NCBI RefSeq assembly: GCF_050434925.1
Contig: NZ_JBNDJK010000001.1
Coordinates: 2,728,001-2,792,000, forward strand
From: Inquilinus ginsengisoli_B
GTDB taxonomy: Bacteria > Pseudomonadota > Alphaproteobacteria > DSM-16000 > Inquilinaceae
Length of the DNA stretch: 64,000 nucleotides
Direction: 5' to 3'
The position numbers were made by a program, and so were the translations under genes. Positions 1 to 8,884 of this stretch are shown here, piece by piece (the first letter of the stretch is position 1; each line of letters opens with the position of its first letter). The notes under the pieces are model-generated. The model was not told the origin of the DNA. It made no database searches and worked only from the letters and a program-made list of their open reading frames with translations.

Positions 1-680
1 TTCTGGGCCACGGACAGATAGGTGCCGGCGAGGCCGCACAGCACGCCGGTCAGCACCATCGCCTGGTAGCGCAGCGCCGTCACCGAGATGCCGGCGGTGT
101 CGACGGCCGCGGGGTTCTCGCCGACCGCGCGCAGCCGCAGGCCGAAGCGGGTGCGGTACACGATCCAGGCCGTCAGCGGCACCGCCAGGAAGGCTGCGTA
201 GACCAGGACCGAATGGCCGGAGACCAGCTCGGACCAGATCGGCCCGATCACCGGCACCTCGCGCAGCGTGTCGGCCAGCGGCAGCACGATCTGCTGGAAC
301 CGGGCGTCGCCCTCCAGCGACGGGGTCTGGCCGCCGCGCTGGTACCAGGCGATGCCGAGCGTGACCGTCAGGCCCGAGGCCAGGATGTTGATGGCGAGGC
401 CGGAGACCACCTGGTTGCCGCGGTGGGTGATCGAGGCGTAGCCGTGCAGCAAGGCCAGCACGACCGAGACCACCACGCCCATGCCGAGCCCTGCCCAGGC
501 CGAGCCGGAATAGGCGGCCATGGCGGCGGAAGCGAAGGCGGCGGCCAGCATCTTGCCCTCGAGCCCGATATCGACCAGCCCGGCGCGTTCGGCGTACAAG
601 CCGGCCAGCGCCGCCAGCACCAGCGGCGTCGAGGTCCGCACCATGGCGTCGAGCAGGGCGATGACATCGAGCAGGGTCAT
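1..680 (-). CDS. BMP-type nucleoside ABC transporter, second permease (partial, C-terminus off the window)
   Basis: The leftward reading frame starts at the ATG at 680 and runs off the left edge, giving about 226 residues of a permease that is usually about 300. The N-terminal stretch AGLVDIGLEGKMLAAAF is the typical loop of the NupQ/YufQ-like inner-membrane permeases that partner BMP-family binding proteins, and hydrophobic segments follow. It overlaps the upstream permease gene by 4 bp (ATGA), which implies translational coupling. With the next three genes it forms an importer for nucleosides or related purine/pyrimidine compounds. The substrate is inferred from the family, not shown by the sequence. 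Confidence 0.88.
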   Translation of the reverse strand, partial: MTLLDVIALLDAMVRTSTPLVLAALAGLYAERAGLVDIGLEGKMLAAAFASAAMAAYSGSAWAGLGMGVVVSVVLALLHGYASITHRGNQVVSGLAINILASGLTVTLGIAWYQRGGQTPSLEGDARFQQIVLPLADTLREVPVIGPIWSELVSGHSVLVYAAFLAVPLTAWIVYRTRFGLRLRAVGENPAAVDTAGISVTALRYQAMVLTGVLCGLAGTYLSVAQ

Positions 681-1855
681 GAACTCGCCCCCTTTGCCGC
701 CTGCAGCGCCGGCGCGCGGCGCCGGAACAGCGCCTCGATCTTCGGCCGGAACAGGTTCTCCAGCGCGCCGGCGAACAGGATCACCAGACCCTGGATCACC
801 ACCACCATGTCGCGGGTGATCTCCGGCATGTCGAAGTTCAGCTCGGCCCCGCCCTGGTACAGGGCGCCGAACAGCAGCGCCGCGAAGATGATGCCGAAGG
901 GATGGTTGCGCCCCATCAGCGACACGGCGATGCCGACGAAGCCGGCGCCGGCGACGAAGTTCAGCAGGATGCGCCGCTGCACGCCCATGATCTCGTTCAG
1001 GGCGATGAAACCGGACAGGGCGCCGGAGATGCACATCGCCAGGATGATGATGCCGGCCACCGAGATGCCGCCATAAACGGCGGCGCGGGGGTTCAGCCCC
1101 ACCGTCCGCAGCGCATACCCCCAGCGGGTGCGCCAGATGAAGATCCAGACGAAGACGCAGCAGGCCAGCGCCCACAGGAACGACAGGTTCAGCGGCAGCC
1201 GCCGCATCTTGATGCCGAACCAGGACAGCACCTCGCTGATGGTCGGCAGCACGGTGTTGGCGGCAAAGGCCCGGCTCTCCGGCGACTGCTGGCCCGGTGC
1301 GATCAGCACATGGACCATCAGATAGACCATCAGCGACGAGGCGATGAAGTTGAACATGATCGTCGTGATGACGATGTGGCTGCCCCGCTTCGCCTGCAGA
1401 TAGGCCGGGATGAAGGCCCAGGCGGCGCCGAACAGCGCCGCGGCCACGATCGCCAGCGGCAGCACCAGGATGAAGGGCAGGAAGTCGAGATAGAGGCAGA
1501 CCAGCCCGACCCCGAGCCCGGCGACATAGGCCTGGCCCTCGGCGCCGATGTTGAACAGCCCGGCGTGGAAGGCCACCGCCACGGCCAGGCCGGCGAAGAT
1601 GAAGTTGGTGGTGTAGTAGAGCGTGTAGCTCCAGTTCGGGAAGGTGCCGAAAGCGCCCTTCAGCAGCAGCCCCGCCGCCCGCACCGGGGTGTAGAGATAA
1701 TCGGCCCCGGGCAGCGTGCCGTCGGCGTACTGGCCCCAGTAGATCAGCAGCACCACCAGCCCGGCGGCGACGAAGGCCAGGACCAGGTTCACCGCCGGGA
1801 TCAGCCCGATCGACACCCAGCGCGGCACATCGGCCGGACGGCCGAAGGCGCTCAT
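677..1855 (-). CDS. BMP-type nucleoside ABC transporter, first permease
   Basis: 392 residues beginning MSAFGRPADVPRW; the ATG at 1855 overlaps the stop of the ATPase gene by 4 bp, which fixes the start. It is a polytopic inner-membrane protein of the NupP/YufP type, with the family stretch NIGAEGQAYVAGLG followed by a run of hydrophobic helices. It is slightly longer than its partner permease, as is usual for this pair. It would form the heterodimeric channel with the permease encoded at 1-680. The reading frame stays open upstream of 1855, but that part lies inside the ATPase gene and is not coding. Confidence 0.9.
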   Translation of the reverse strand: MSAFGRPADVPRWVSIGLIPAVNLVLAFVAAGLVVLLIYWGQYADGTLPGADYLYTPVRAAGLLLKGAFGTFPNWSYTLYYTTNFIFAGLAVAVAFHAGLFNIGAEGQAYVAGLGVGLVCLYLDFLPFILVLPLAIVAAALFGAAWAFIPAYLQAKRGSHIVITTIMFNFIASSLMVYLMVHVLIAPGQQSPESRAFAANTVLPTISEVLSWFGIKMRRLPLNLSFLWALACCVFVWIFIWRTRWGYALRTVGLNPRAAVYGGISVAGIIILAMCISGALSGFIALNEIMGVQRRILLNFVAGAGFVGIAVSLMGRNHPFGIIFAALLFGALYQGGAELNFDMPEITRDMVVVIQGLVILFAGALENLFRPKIEALFRRRAPALQAAKGASS

Positions 1856-3435
1856 TCCGCCGCCTCCTGCTGGACGCCGGCCATCATCAGGCCCAGCGAC
1901 TGCTCGCTGGCGCCGTCGGCCGCGACCTCGCCGACGATCATGCCGTCGAACATCACCAGGATGCGGTCGGCCAGCGAGCGGATCTCGTCCAGCTCGACCG
2001 ACACCAGCAGGATGGCCTTGCCGCTGTCGCGCAGCGCCACCAGGCGGCGGTGGATCGCCTCGATCGCGCCGATGTCGACGCCGCGGGTCGGCTGCCCGAC
2101 CAGCAGCACCTTCGGGTCGCGCTCGACCTCGCGGCCGACGATGATCTTCTGCTGGTTGCCGCCGGAGAAGTTGGCGGCCTTGAGATGCGGGTTCGGCGGC
2201 CGGACGTCGTAATCCTTCATCAGCCGCTCGCAATGCGCCAGCACCTTGCGGCCGTCGGTCATCACCGCGCCGTTATAGGCCGGGTCGGCATGGTGGCCGA
2301 GGATGGCGCATTCGGCAGCGGTGAAGGCGGTGACCAGGCCGTCGCGGTGCCGGTCCTCGGGCACATGGCCGACACCCAGCGCGCGCAGCGTCCCGGCATC
2401 GACACGGGGCAGGGACGACAGCGCGGTGCCGCCGACCATGATGTCGCCCTTGGCCGGCCGGACCATGCCGGCCAGCGCGGCCAGCAGCTCCGACTGGCCG
2501 TTGCCGGAGACGCCGGCGATGCCGACGATCTCGCCGGCCCGCAGCGCGAAGGACACGTCCTTGACCCGGCGCACGCCCTGGCCGTCGACGACGTCGAGGC
2601 CGCGCACCTCCATCAGCGTCTGGCCCGGCCGGGCCGGGGTCTTGTCGACGCGCAGCAGCACCTTGCGGCCGACCATCAGCTCGGCCAGCTGCTCGCGGCT
2701 GGTCTCCCTGGTCGCGACATTGGCGACGACGCGGCCCTGCCGCATCACCGTCACCGCATCGGTGATCGCCATGATCTCGCGCAGCTTGTGGGTGATCAGG
2801 ATCACCGTCTTGCCCTGCGCCCGCAGCGCCGCGAGGATGCGGAACAGATGGTCGGCCTCCTGCGGCGTCAGCACGCCGGTCGGCTCGTCCAGGATCAGGG
2901 TGTCGGCGCCGCGATACAGCGCCTTCAGGATCTCGACCCGCTGCTGCAGCCCGACCGGCAGGTCGCCGACCACGGCGTCGACCGGCACCTCCAGGGTGTA
3001 TTCGCGCTCCAGCCGCTGCAGCTCCGCCCGCGCCCGGGCCTTGCCGCCGGCCAGGAGGGCGCCACCCTCGGCGCCGAGGATCACGTTCTCCAGCACGGTG
3101 AACGGCTCCACCAGCATGAAGTGCTGGTGCACCATGCCGATGCCGGCCGCGATCGCGTCGCTGGAGGAGGTGATGCGCCTGGGCTGGCCGTTGACCAGGA
3201 TCTCGCCGCTGTCGGCCTCGTAGAAGCCGTACAGGATCGACATCAGCGTCGACTTGCCGGCGCCGTTCTCGCCGATGATGCCGTGGATCGTGCCGGGGGC
3301 GATCGTCAGCGACACGTCCTGGTTGGCCTTGACCGGGCCGAAGCTCTTGTTGATGCCGCGCAGCTCGATGGCCGGCGGCGCCCCTGCAGGGGCGCCGCCA
3401 ACCGTCGCGGCGCGGGTCACGCCATCATTGTCCAT
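1852..3435 (-). CDS. BMP-type nucleoside ABC transporter, fused double ATP-binding protein
   Basis: 527 residues with two ABC domains. The first has Walker A GENGAGKST (about residues 55-63), a variant signature LPVGLQQRVEIL and Walker B LILDEPTGVL. The second has a degenerate Walker A (GVSGNGQSE, lacking the usual GK[ST]), signature FSGGNQQKIIVGRE and LLVGQPTRGVD in place of a normal Walker B. This asymmetry is normal for the RbsA/NupO/YufO type, where one site is catalytically weak. It lies 19 bp downstream of the binding-protein gene and overlaps the permease gene by 4 bp. It energises uptake at the cytoplasmic face of the membrane. Confidence 0.93.
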   Translation of the reverse strand: MDNDGVTRAATVGGAPAGAPPAIELRGINKSFGPVKANQDVSLTIAPGTIHGIIGENGAGKSTLMSILYGFYEADSGEILVNGQPRRITSSSDAIAAGIGMVHQHFMLVEPFTVLENVILGAEGGALLAGGKARARAELQRLEREYTLEVPVDAVVGDLPVGLQQRVEILKALYRGADTLILDEPTGVLTPQEADHLFRILAALRAQGKTVILITHKLREIMAITDAVTVMRQGRVVANVATRETSREQLAELMVGRKVLLRVDKTPARPGQTLMEVRGLDVVDGQGVRRVKDVSFALRAGEIVGIAGVSGNGQSELLAALAGMVRPAKGDIMVGGTALSSLPRVDAGTLRALGVGHVPEDRHRDGLVTAFTAAECAILGHHADPAYNGAVMTDGRKVLAHCERLMKDYDVRPPNPHLKAANFSGGNQQKIIVGREVERDPKVLLVGQPTRGVDIGAIEAIHRRLVALRDSGKAILLVSVELDEIRSLADRILVMFDGMIVGEVAADGASEQSLGLMMAGVQQEAAE

Positions 3436-3454
3436 TGCGGATCGGACGCCGCCG

Positions 3455-4450
3455 TCACATCGGGCAGGAATTGTTGGTGCGGTAGTCCACCACCTGGATC
3501 GAGCCGTCGATGATGCCCTTGGCCGCCGCGTCGACCTTGGTCTTCATCTCCGGCGTGATCAGCTTGGCGTTGTTGTCGTCCTGGGCCCAGCCGACGCCGT
3601 CCTCCTTCAGGCCGAGCACCTTGATGCCCGGCTTGAAGCTGCCGTCCTGCGCGGTCTTGAACACCTCGTAGGCGGCGACGTCGACGCGCTTCAGCATCGA
3701 GGTCAGGACCGAGCCGGGGTGCAGGTGGTTCTGGTTGCTGTCGACGCCGATCGACAGCTTCTTGGCGTCGGCCGCGGCCTGCAGCACGCCCAGGCCGGTG
3801 GCGCCCGCCGCGGCATAGACCACGTCGGCGCCGCGGTCGAACTGGCTGCGCGCCAGCTCGCCGCCCTTGGTCGGGTCGTTCCAGGCGGCAGGGGTGGTGC
3901 CGGTCATGTTCTCCAGCACCTTGGCGCTGGAATTGGCGTAGTGCACGCCCTGGATGTAGCCGCAGCTGAAGGCGCGGATCAGCGGGATGTCCATGCCGCC
4001 GACAAAGCCGACCGTGCCGGTCTTCGAGGCCAGCGCCGCCAGCACGCCGACCAGGAAGGAGCCTTCCTGCTCCTTGAACACGATCGACTGGACGTTCGGC
4101 TTCTCGACCACCGCGTCGATGATCGCGAACTTCGTGTCCGGGAACTCCTCGGCCACGATCTCCAGCGCCGGGGCCTGGGCGAAGCCGACGGCGATCACGA
4201 CGTTGGCCCCGTTCTCGGCCATGCGGCGCAGCGCCTGCTCGCGCTGGGACTCATTGGTGACCTCGAACTCGGCGATCTTGATGCCGGTCTCGTCGGACCA
4301 CTTCTTCGAGCCGTTGTAGATGCCTTCGTTGAAGGAGCGGTCGAACTTGCCGCCCATGTCGAAGACCACTGCCGGCTTCACCTCATCGGCGAAGGCAGCC
4401 CCGGCCACGAGCGCCGTGGAAAGGGCGAGGGCGGAGAGAAGGTTTCTCAT
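3455..4450 (-). CDS. BMP family ABC transporter substrate-binding protein
   Basis: 331 residues. The N-terminus MRNLLSALALSTALVAGAAFA is a signal peptide, cleaved near AFA/DE. No lipobox cysteine is visible, so it is probably a soluble periplasmic protein. The mature part starts with the BMP/Med family pattern KPAVVFDMGGKFDRSFNEG and contains VGFVGGMDIPLI and GADVVYAAAG, typical of purine nucleoside-binding proteins (PnrA/TmpC-like). It is the first gene of the leftward transporter operon and sits below a candidate RutR-type operator at 4718-4733. Nucleoside or nucleobase specificity is the likely but unproven role. Confidence 0.92.
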   Translation of the reverse strand: MRNLLSALALSTALVAGAAFADEVKPAVVFDMGGKFDRSFNEGIYNGSKKWSDETGIKIAEFEVTNESQREQALRRMAENGANVVIAVGFAQAPALEIVAEEFPDTKFAIIDAVVEKPNVQSIVFKEQEGSFLVGVLAALASKTGTVGFVGGMDIPLIRAFSCGYIQGVHYANSSAKVLENMTGTTPAAWNDPTKGGELARSQFDRGADVVYAAAGATGLGVLQAAADAKKLSIGVDSNQNHLHPGSVLTSMLKRVDVAAYEVFKTAQDGSFKPGIKVLGLKEDGVGWAQDDNNAKLITPEMKTKVDAAAKGIIDGSIQVVDYRTNNSCPM

Positions 4451-4795
4451 TGCTGGAAGACGCTCCCTGTCGAACCAAGAGTCAGAACATATCTGCCATG
4501 CGCATGGGGCGCCAGCGCGGCGAGGGCCATGGGCATCGTGGAGGAAATGGAGCAGGCCGGCTGCGCCCGGCGTCGGATACCGTCGTCATGATCTCTCCCA
4601 GGGGCTCGATCCCGGACATCCAGCCGGGAGACGACGAACCGCAAGCCTCGCATGGCGCCGCGGCCGGATTCCCGTGCCTCGGCGCCGCCTCTCCTGAAAT
4701 CGAACCGTAACGAAAACCTGACCAAACGGTCAAAGCAAATTTTGCGTTGAAAATCAGTATTAATATCGGACAAAAGGCCTATTGCTGGACCGCGC
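4451..4795. other. Intergenic region upstream of the BMP transporter operon
   Basis: About 345 bp without a convincing gene. Short reading frames on both strands lack family features and ribosome-binding sites. The right half (4690-4790) is AT-rich compared with its surroundings and holds the candidate operator at 4718-4733. It probably contains the promoter of the leftward operon; the nearest -35-like hexamer on the minus strand (TTGACC, 4733-4728) lies inside the operator, with only a weak -10 (TTACGG) 17 bp further on. Confidence 0.5.
4718..4733. promoter_or_regulatory. Candidate RutR-type operator
   Basis: The sequence CTGACCAAACGGTCAA matches the RutR consensus TTGACCA-nn-TGGTCAA at 12 of 14 defined positions. 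It lies about 270 bp upstream of the BMP binding-protein gene. RutR is a TetR-family uracil/thymine-responsive regulator of pyrimidine and purine catabolism, which would fit a nucleoside importer. Other TetR-family repressors recognise similar TGACC-n4-GGTCA palindromes, so the regulator's identity is inferred. Confidence 0.45.
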
Positions 4796-5746
4796 TCAAT
4801 CACCCAGGGCCGGGGCAGGCGCCGCCGCGTTGGGCGCGGTCGGGTCGTCGGCCGCGGTGGCGACCAGCCAGTCGCGGAAGGCGCGCACGGCCGGCCGGTC
4901 GATGGCATCGGTGCGGCACAGGAAATGGTAGGCGTAGTCGGCCACCTGGATGTCCGGGAACGGGCGGATCAGCCGGCCGCGGACCAGGTCGTCGGCCATG
5001 ATCGAGCTGCGGCCGAGCGCCACGCCTTCGCCCGCCGCGGCCGCCTCCAGCATCATGTGGCTGTCGCTGTAGCGCGGCCCGCGGCGGTGGTCGATGTCGT
5101 CGAGGCCGAAATGCAGCAGCCAGTGCTGCCAGGTGACCCAGGGCTCGTCATCCCCGGTCAGCACGTCGTGAATCAGGGTGTGGCGGCGCAGATCCTCCGG
5201 CCGCAGCAGCGGGTGCGGCCCGTCCAGCAGCTTCGGACTGCACACCGGGAACACCGCGTCGTCGAGGAAGCGCTCGACATGCAGGCCGGGCCAGCCGCCG
5301 CGGCCGTAGCGCAGGGCGATGTCGACCCGCTCGCCGCGGAAATCCACCGCCTGGTGCTGGGCGCGGACCTCGACCTCGAGGCCGGGGTTCAGCCGGCGGA
5401 ACCCGGCCAGCCGCGGCAGCAGCCAGCGCACGGCAAAGGACGGCAAAACGGTGACCGACAATACGGTCTGGACGTCGTCGACCCGGATCCGCGCCACGGC
5501 CTCGGCCAGGCGGTCGAAGCCGCGGGTCAGCTGCGGCGCCAGGATCCGGGCCTGCTCGGTCAGCACCAGCCCGCGCGGCAGCCGCTGGAACAAGGCGACG
5601 CCGAGATGCGCCTCCAGCGCCTTGACCTGGTGGCTGACCGCGGCGGGCGTGACGGCGAGCTCGTCGGCCGCATCGACGAAGCTGAGATGGCGGGCCGCCG
5701 CCTCGAAGGCGCGGAGGGCATTCAGCGGAGGCAGGCGGCGCGCCAT
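4796..5746 (-). CDS. LysR-family transcriptional regulator, GcvA-like
   Basis: 316 residues starting MARRLPPLNALRAFEAAARH, the usual opening of the GcvA subgroup. The frame is open further upstream, but that part overlaps the DUF1127 gene and has no family features. The N-terminal winged helix-turn-helix includes ELAVTPAAVSHQVKALE (about residues 29-45), followed by an effector-binding domain with VTVLPSFAVRWLLPRL. It lies divergently from the DUF1127 gene with about 145 bp between the starts. It faces the tail of the nucleoside transporter's control region, but nothing shows that it controls that operon. The target and ligand are unknown. Confidence 0.9.
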   Translation of the reverse strand: MARRLPPLNALRAFEAAARHLSFVDAADELAVTPAAVSHQVKALEAHLGVALFQRLPRGLVLTEQARILAPQLTRGFDRLAEAVARIRVDDVQTVLSVTVLPSFAVRWLLPRLAGFRRLNPGLEVEVRAQHQAVDFRGERVDIALRYGRGGWPGLHVERFLDDAVFPVCSPKLLDGPHPLLRPEDLRRHTLIHDVLTGDDEPWVTWQHWLLHFGLDDIDHRRGPRYSDSHMMLEAAAAGEGVALGRSSIMADDLVRGRLIRPFPDIQVADYAYHFLCRTDAIDRPAVRAFRDWLVATAADDPTAPNAAAPAPALGD

Positions 5747-5891
5747 CGGATCGGCCCGGTCGAGCGATAGATTTTCTAAGCCGTAGCACGAGAAAGCCTC
5801 GTTTGTCGAAGCGAGAACGAAGGCGCAACTATTGGGGCGAGGCAAATGCTTCCCTGCGGGGCCAGCCGCCTCGAAAGCAAGGAGAACCGTC

Positions 5892-6104
5892 ATGTCCGCC
5901 ACTGGAATCCAGCTCACCGCCACTCGGACCGACCTCGCCACCCGCGGCATGGTCCTGCGCCTGGTCGACCGGCTTCTGGACTGGCAGGACCGCGAGCGCC
6001 AGCGCCGCCACCTGTCCAGCCTCGACGACCATGTCCTGGCCGATGTCGGCCTGAGCCACAGCGATGTCGAGGCCGAGATCCGCAAGCCGTTCTGGCGCGC
6101 CTGA
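5892..6104 (+). CDS. DUF1127 small protein
   Basis: 70 residues starting MSATGIQLTATRTD. A good ribosome-binding site (AAGGAGA) lies just before the ATG at 5892, so this start is preferred over the in-frame ATG at 5832. The C-terminal half, RQRRHLSSLDDHVLADVGLS, is the DUF1127 signature (an arginine-rich helix plus an L-x-D-x-x-L-x-D-I/V-G-L motif). Family members are abundant in Alphaproteobacteria, and some act as small RNA-binding proteins that influence RNA turnover under stress; that role here is inference. It is monocistronic and followed by a palindromic repeat. Confidence 0.85.
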   Translation: MSATGIQLTATRTDLATRGMVLRLVDRLLDWQDRERQRRHLSSLDDHVLADVGLSHSDVEAEIRKPFWRA

Positions 6105-6151
6105 CCTCGAGCGGTGGCCCGCGAGAGAGACCTTTCGGAATTCCCAACACC

Positions 6152-6306
6152 GTCATTGCGACCCCGGCCTTGAGCCGGGGGGAAGCAATCCAGGGAGGCT
6201 CGCACCGGTCCCTGGATTGCTTCGTCGGCTTCGCCTCCTCTTGAAGAAGTTAAAACTTTCTTTCCTTTCCGGGGCCGCCCCAGCGGCGTGAGATGCTCGC
6301 AATGAC
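6152..6306. repeat. Dispersed palindromic repeat, family R copy 1
   Basis: A 155-bp element bounded by GTCATTGCGA and its reverse complement TCGCAATGAC. Inside is a second inverted pair, GAAGCAATCCAGG / CCTGGATTGCTTC. Its right part (about 6238-6306) is nearly identical, with two mismatches over about 65 bp, to the right part of the copy at 17180-17325. It lies between the DUF1127 gene and the convergent LVIVD-repeat protein gene. Confidence 0.8.
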
Positions 6307-6337
6307 GGCGAGGAAACGGGCGTTCTGAAAGGTCTCG

Positions 6338-8305
6338 CTACAGCTTGATGATCTGCATGCCGCCCGTCCCCGTGAACACGAACAGGCGACGGCCCGGCAT
6401 CACCCGCAGCCGGCGGGCCTCGGCCGGAAGCTGATAGCGGTTCAGCAAGGTCGGCCGGCGCGGATTGCGCACATCGATCTCCTCGACACTCCCGTCTGCC
6501 GCGACGAACACCGATCCGGAGCCGAGCGCGATCGCCCGATCACCTTGGCTGGCCGCGTAGAACCCGATGCGGACCGGCCGGCTCGGCTGGCTCACATCCA
6601 GGATGTGCAGGCCGCTCGAGCATCGCAGATGGACGGTCCGGGCGTCGTCGCTGACGGCCAGGTCGCTCGCGAATTCGCAATCCTCACTGTAGCGGCCGAT
6701 CTCGCTGATCTGCGAGGGGTTGCCGACATCGAAGACGCGCAATCCGCCCGGAGGACCTCCCGCCGCGTCCGGCGCGCTGGCCGCAAAGAGAAACCGTCCG
6801 GCCAATTGCAGCCGCTCGACCCGGGTGTCCACCGGAACCGCATCCCGCACCACCGGACGAGCCGGGTTCGACACATCGACCGACGTCACCGAGCCCCCGT
6901 TGGTGGCGGTGCCGAGATAGACATGCCGGCCCTTCCCCGCGACCGCGGAGGAGAACTCGGCGGGCAGGCGCCCCAGCTCCCGCGGCGACGACGGATTGCT
7001 GAGATCGACCACGATCAGCCCATAGCCCCAGGCCGCCAGATAGGCCCGCCTGCCATCGACCGCCATGTCCTCGAAGGCGCGGGCCTGCTTGGCCTTCGGC
7101 AGGTCGGCGTCGAACCTTCCCGTCGGCGTGAGGTCACCGTCATTGGCCGCGCTCAGCCCGTAAACGTTCTGCAGCAGGACCAGGCTGCGGTCGATGAGGG
7201 CCGCGTCCCTGACATCGGCGCCGCCGAGGGTGTCGACGACGCTGGCCAGGCGGGGGGATGCGGTCTTGCCGGTGTCGAAGAGCGCCAGCTGATCGGTGGT
7301 GGTGGCCACCCATCCGAACTGGCCCTGCACCGTGGTCGTTTCCGTGGCGAAGGCATTGGCGAAGTCGGCACGGCCGACCCGGCGGACCGGCAGGCGCAGG
7401 CTCCAGACACTGACGCCGGACGCCCCGAAGCCGTAGGCTTTGTCGCCGGCGATGAAGCCGTTGAACAGGGCTTCGCCCGGCGCCGCGCTGCCCCACAGCA
7501 GCGGCGGACCGCCCCAGGGCGGCAAGTAATACAGATTGACGCTCAGCCCGAACCCCACCGCGAGCGGCCAGGCGAACTGCAGGCGGAAATTCTCGAACCC
7601 GTCCAGGTTTTCGCTGGCCACCCTCTTGGGATAGTTCTTTCGGCTGTTGTCGAACACCTGCAGCAGAGTGTCGCCCACCCAGCTTCGGCCTGACGTGAAG
7701 ATGCGGTTGCCGGCCATGCCGACCACGTCGGCGGGGCCGCCCTCGACCACCCGGATCGCTTTGGGATAGAGCGGATCGGCCAGGGAGTGGACGACCACGC
7801 CTCTCTCGCTGTCGAACGCATAGAGGAAATCCCCATCGATCGAGATCGCCGTGATGTTTTCGGGCGATGCGCTTTTCCGCAGGAGGCCGCCGTCGATCAG
7901 CCTTGGCTGACCCGGATCGAGGAGGGAATAGATGGCCAGGCCGGAAGAGCTGCCACCCCGTTGCCAGCTTGCGTAGAGATACCGGCCGCGCGACGCGATC
8001 GCGGTGATGACGCCGGCGAGCGGCTGCCTGCGCGTGTCTCCGGCCAGCCGGGGCGCCTCCGGAATCCGGTAGTCCCATGCCGTGACGGTCGATCCAGTCG
8101 GAAGATAGACGAAGTCACCTTGCTTGAGGGGGACGCCGATCCGGCCGCCATAGGCCGTCTGATTGGCCCGCGTCGCCAGATCCTGCGAATGGGCCAGACC
8201 CGCGCCGGAGATCGCCAGGGCCAGCGCCAGCGCGATCTGTCTTGAATACCGAAATACTGTCTGCCGAACATGCGTCGATAATCTTGCTGTTGCAGATGCT
8301 TTCAC
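6338..8305 (-). CDS. Exported LVIVD-repeat (beta-propeller-like) protein
   Basis: 655 residues from the GTG at 8305. This start is chosen because AAAAAGGAG lies 6 bases before it; a longer frame from a GTG at 8341 has no such site. The N-terminus ends in a signal peptide (IALALALAISGAGLAHS, then Q). The body contains many copies of a roughly 40-residue unit ending in patterns such as LFVFDVGNPSQ, LIVVDLSNPSSP, VTSVDVSNPARP and LHILDVSQPSRP. These are LVIVD repeats, expected to fold as a beta-propeller on the outside of the inner membrane or at the surface. There is no anchor or enzyme domain. It stands alone between two palindromic repeats. Its function is unknown; a binding or scaffold role is the likeliest guess. 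Confidence 0.8.
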   Translation of the reverse strand: MKASATARLSTHVRQTVFRYSRQIALALALAISGAGLAHSQDLATRANQTAYGGRIGVPLKQGDFVYLPTGSTVTAWDYRIPEAPRLAGDTRRQPLAGVITAIASRGRYLYASWQRGGSSSGLAIYSLLDPGQPRLIDGGLLRKSASPENITAISIDGDFLYAFDSERGVVVHSLADPLYPKAIRVVEGGPADVVGMAGNRIFTSGRSWVGDTLLQVFDNSRKNYPKRVASENLDGFENFRLQFAWPLAVGFGLSVNLYYLPPWGGPPLLWGSAAPGEALFNGFIAGDKAYGFGASGVSVWSLRLPVRRVGRADFANAFATETTTVQGQFGWVATTTDQLALFDTGKTASPRLASVVDTLGGADVRDAALIDRSLVLLQNVYGLSAANDGDLTPTGRFDADLPKAKQARAFEDMAVDGRRAYLAAWGYGLIVVDLSNPSSPRELGRLPAEFSSAVAGKGRHVYLGTATNGGSVTSVDVSNPARPVVRDAVPVDTRVERLQLAGRFLFAASAPDAAGGPPGGLRVFDVGNPSQISEIGRYSEDCEFASDLAVSDDARTVHLRCSSGLHILDVSQPSRPVRIGFYAASQGDRAIALGSGSVFVAADGSVEEIDVRNPRRPTLLNRYQLPAEARRLRVMPGRRLFVFTGTGGMQIIKL

Positions 8306-8364
8306 GACCGACTCCTTTTTGATTGGGTTGGTTTTCGGCACGTCGCAATGTCTGGTGTTGATCC

Positions 8365-8462
8365 GTCATCGCGAGCCCGCAGGGGCGTGGCCATCCAGCG
8401 GCACCGCCTTCTGAATGGCCCCTTCTTGACTCAAGGGGGCGGCTTCGCCTCCTCGCCATGAC
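8365..8462. repeat. Dispersed palindromic repeat, family R copy 2
   Basis: A 98-bp element starting GTCATCGCGAG and ending CTCGCCATGAC, with an internal GTGGCCATCCAG segment shared with the copies at 17180 and 63382. It lies upstream of the LVIVD-repeat protein gene. The inner arms are less well paired than in the other copies. Confidence 0.65.
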
Positions 8463-8884
8463 GGGGAAAGGGGGCGAAGAGTCGCTCTCAGGACGGAATC
8501 GACGACATCTCAAGGAGGTGCGGGCGAACTCACGAAGGACATGCTGCACCACCGACGCAGGCATGGATGCAAGCTCGCCTCCCTTCGATTATTCGACCTC
8601 GGAAACATTGAAGCCTATGGATCCGGCGGCGAAATGCCGCTCCACAGATTCGGATCTGAATTTCACCATTACAAATGAAACGAAATCTGACAAGCGAGAT
8701 TTGCTCTCCCAGGAAATGGTCGATGGAGATCTATTCAATATTGCCAAAAATTAGATTCTTTTATTGTAAATCATGACACCTGTTTTGTTTGTCCGGCAGT
8801 CTGCTGAGGGCGAGGGCTCATCGTGACGATCGATGCATCCCAGCGCCCCATGGCGGCGGCCGGGGCGGATGCTAGATTGATCCC
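8463..8884. other. Intergenic region, no supported gene
   Basis: About 420 bp between the repeat and the hemolysin III-family gene. From about 8560 to 8780 the composition is clearly more AT-rich than the flanks. A 98-codon open frame starts inside the repeat, but it has no ribosome-binding site and no recognisable domain, so it is not called. The region probably carries promoters for one or both divergent genes. Confidence 0.4.

Noticed and set aside
2050..3513. Long open frame antisense to the BMP ATPase gene
   Set aside because: Shadow frame in GC-rich DNA; the opposite strand carries complete ABC motifs.
8458..8754. 98-codon open frame downstream of a family R repeat
   Set aside because: It begins inside the repeat, lacks a ribosome-binding site and has no recognisable domain.
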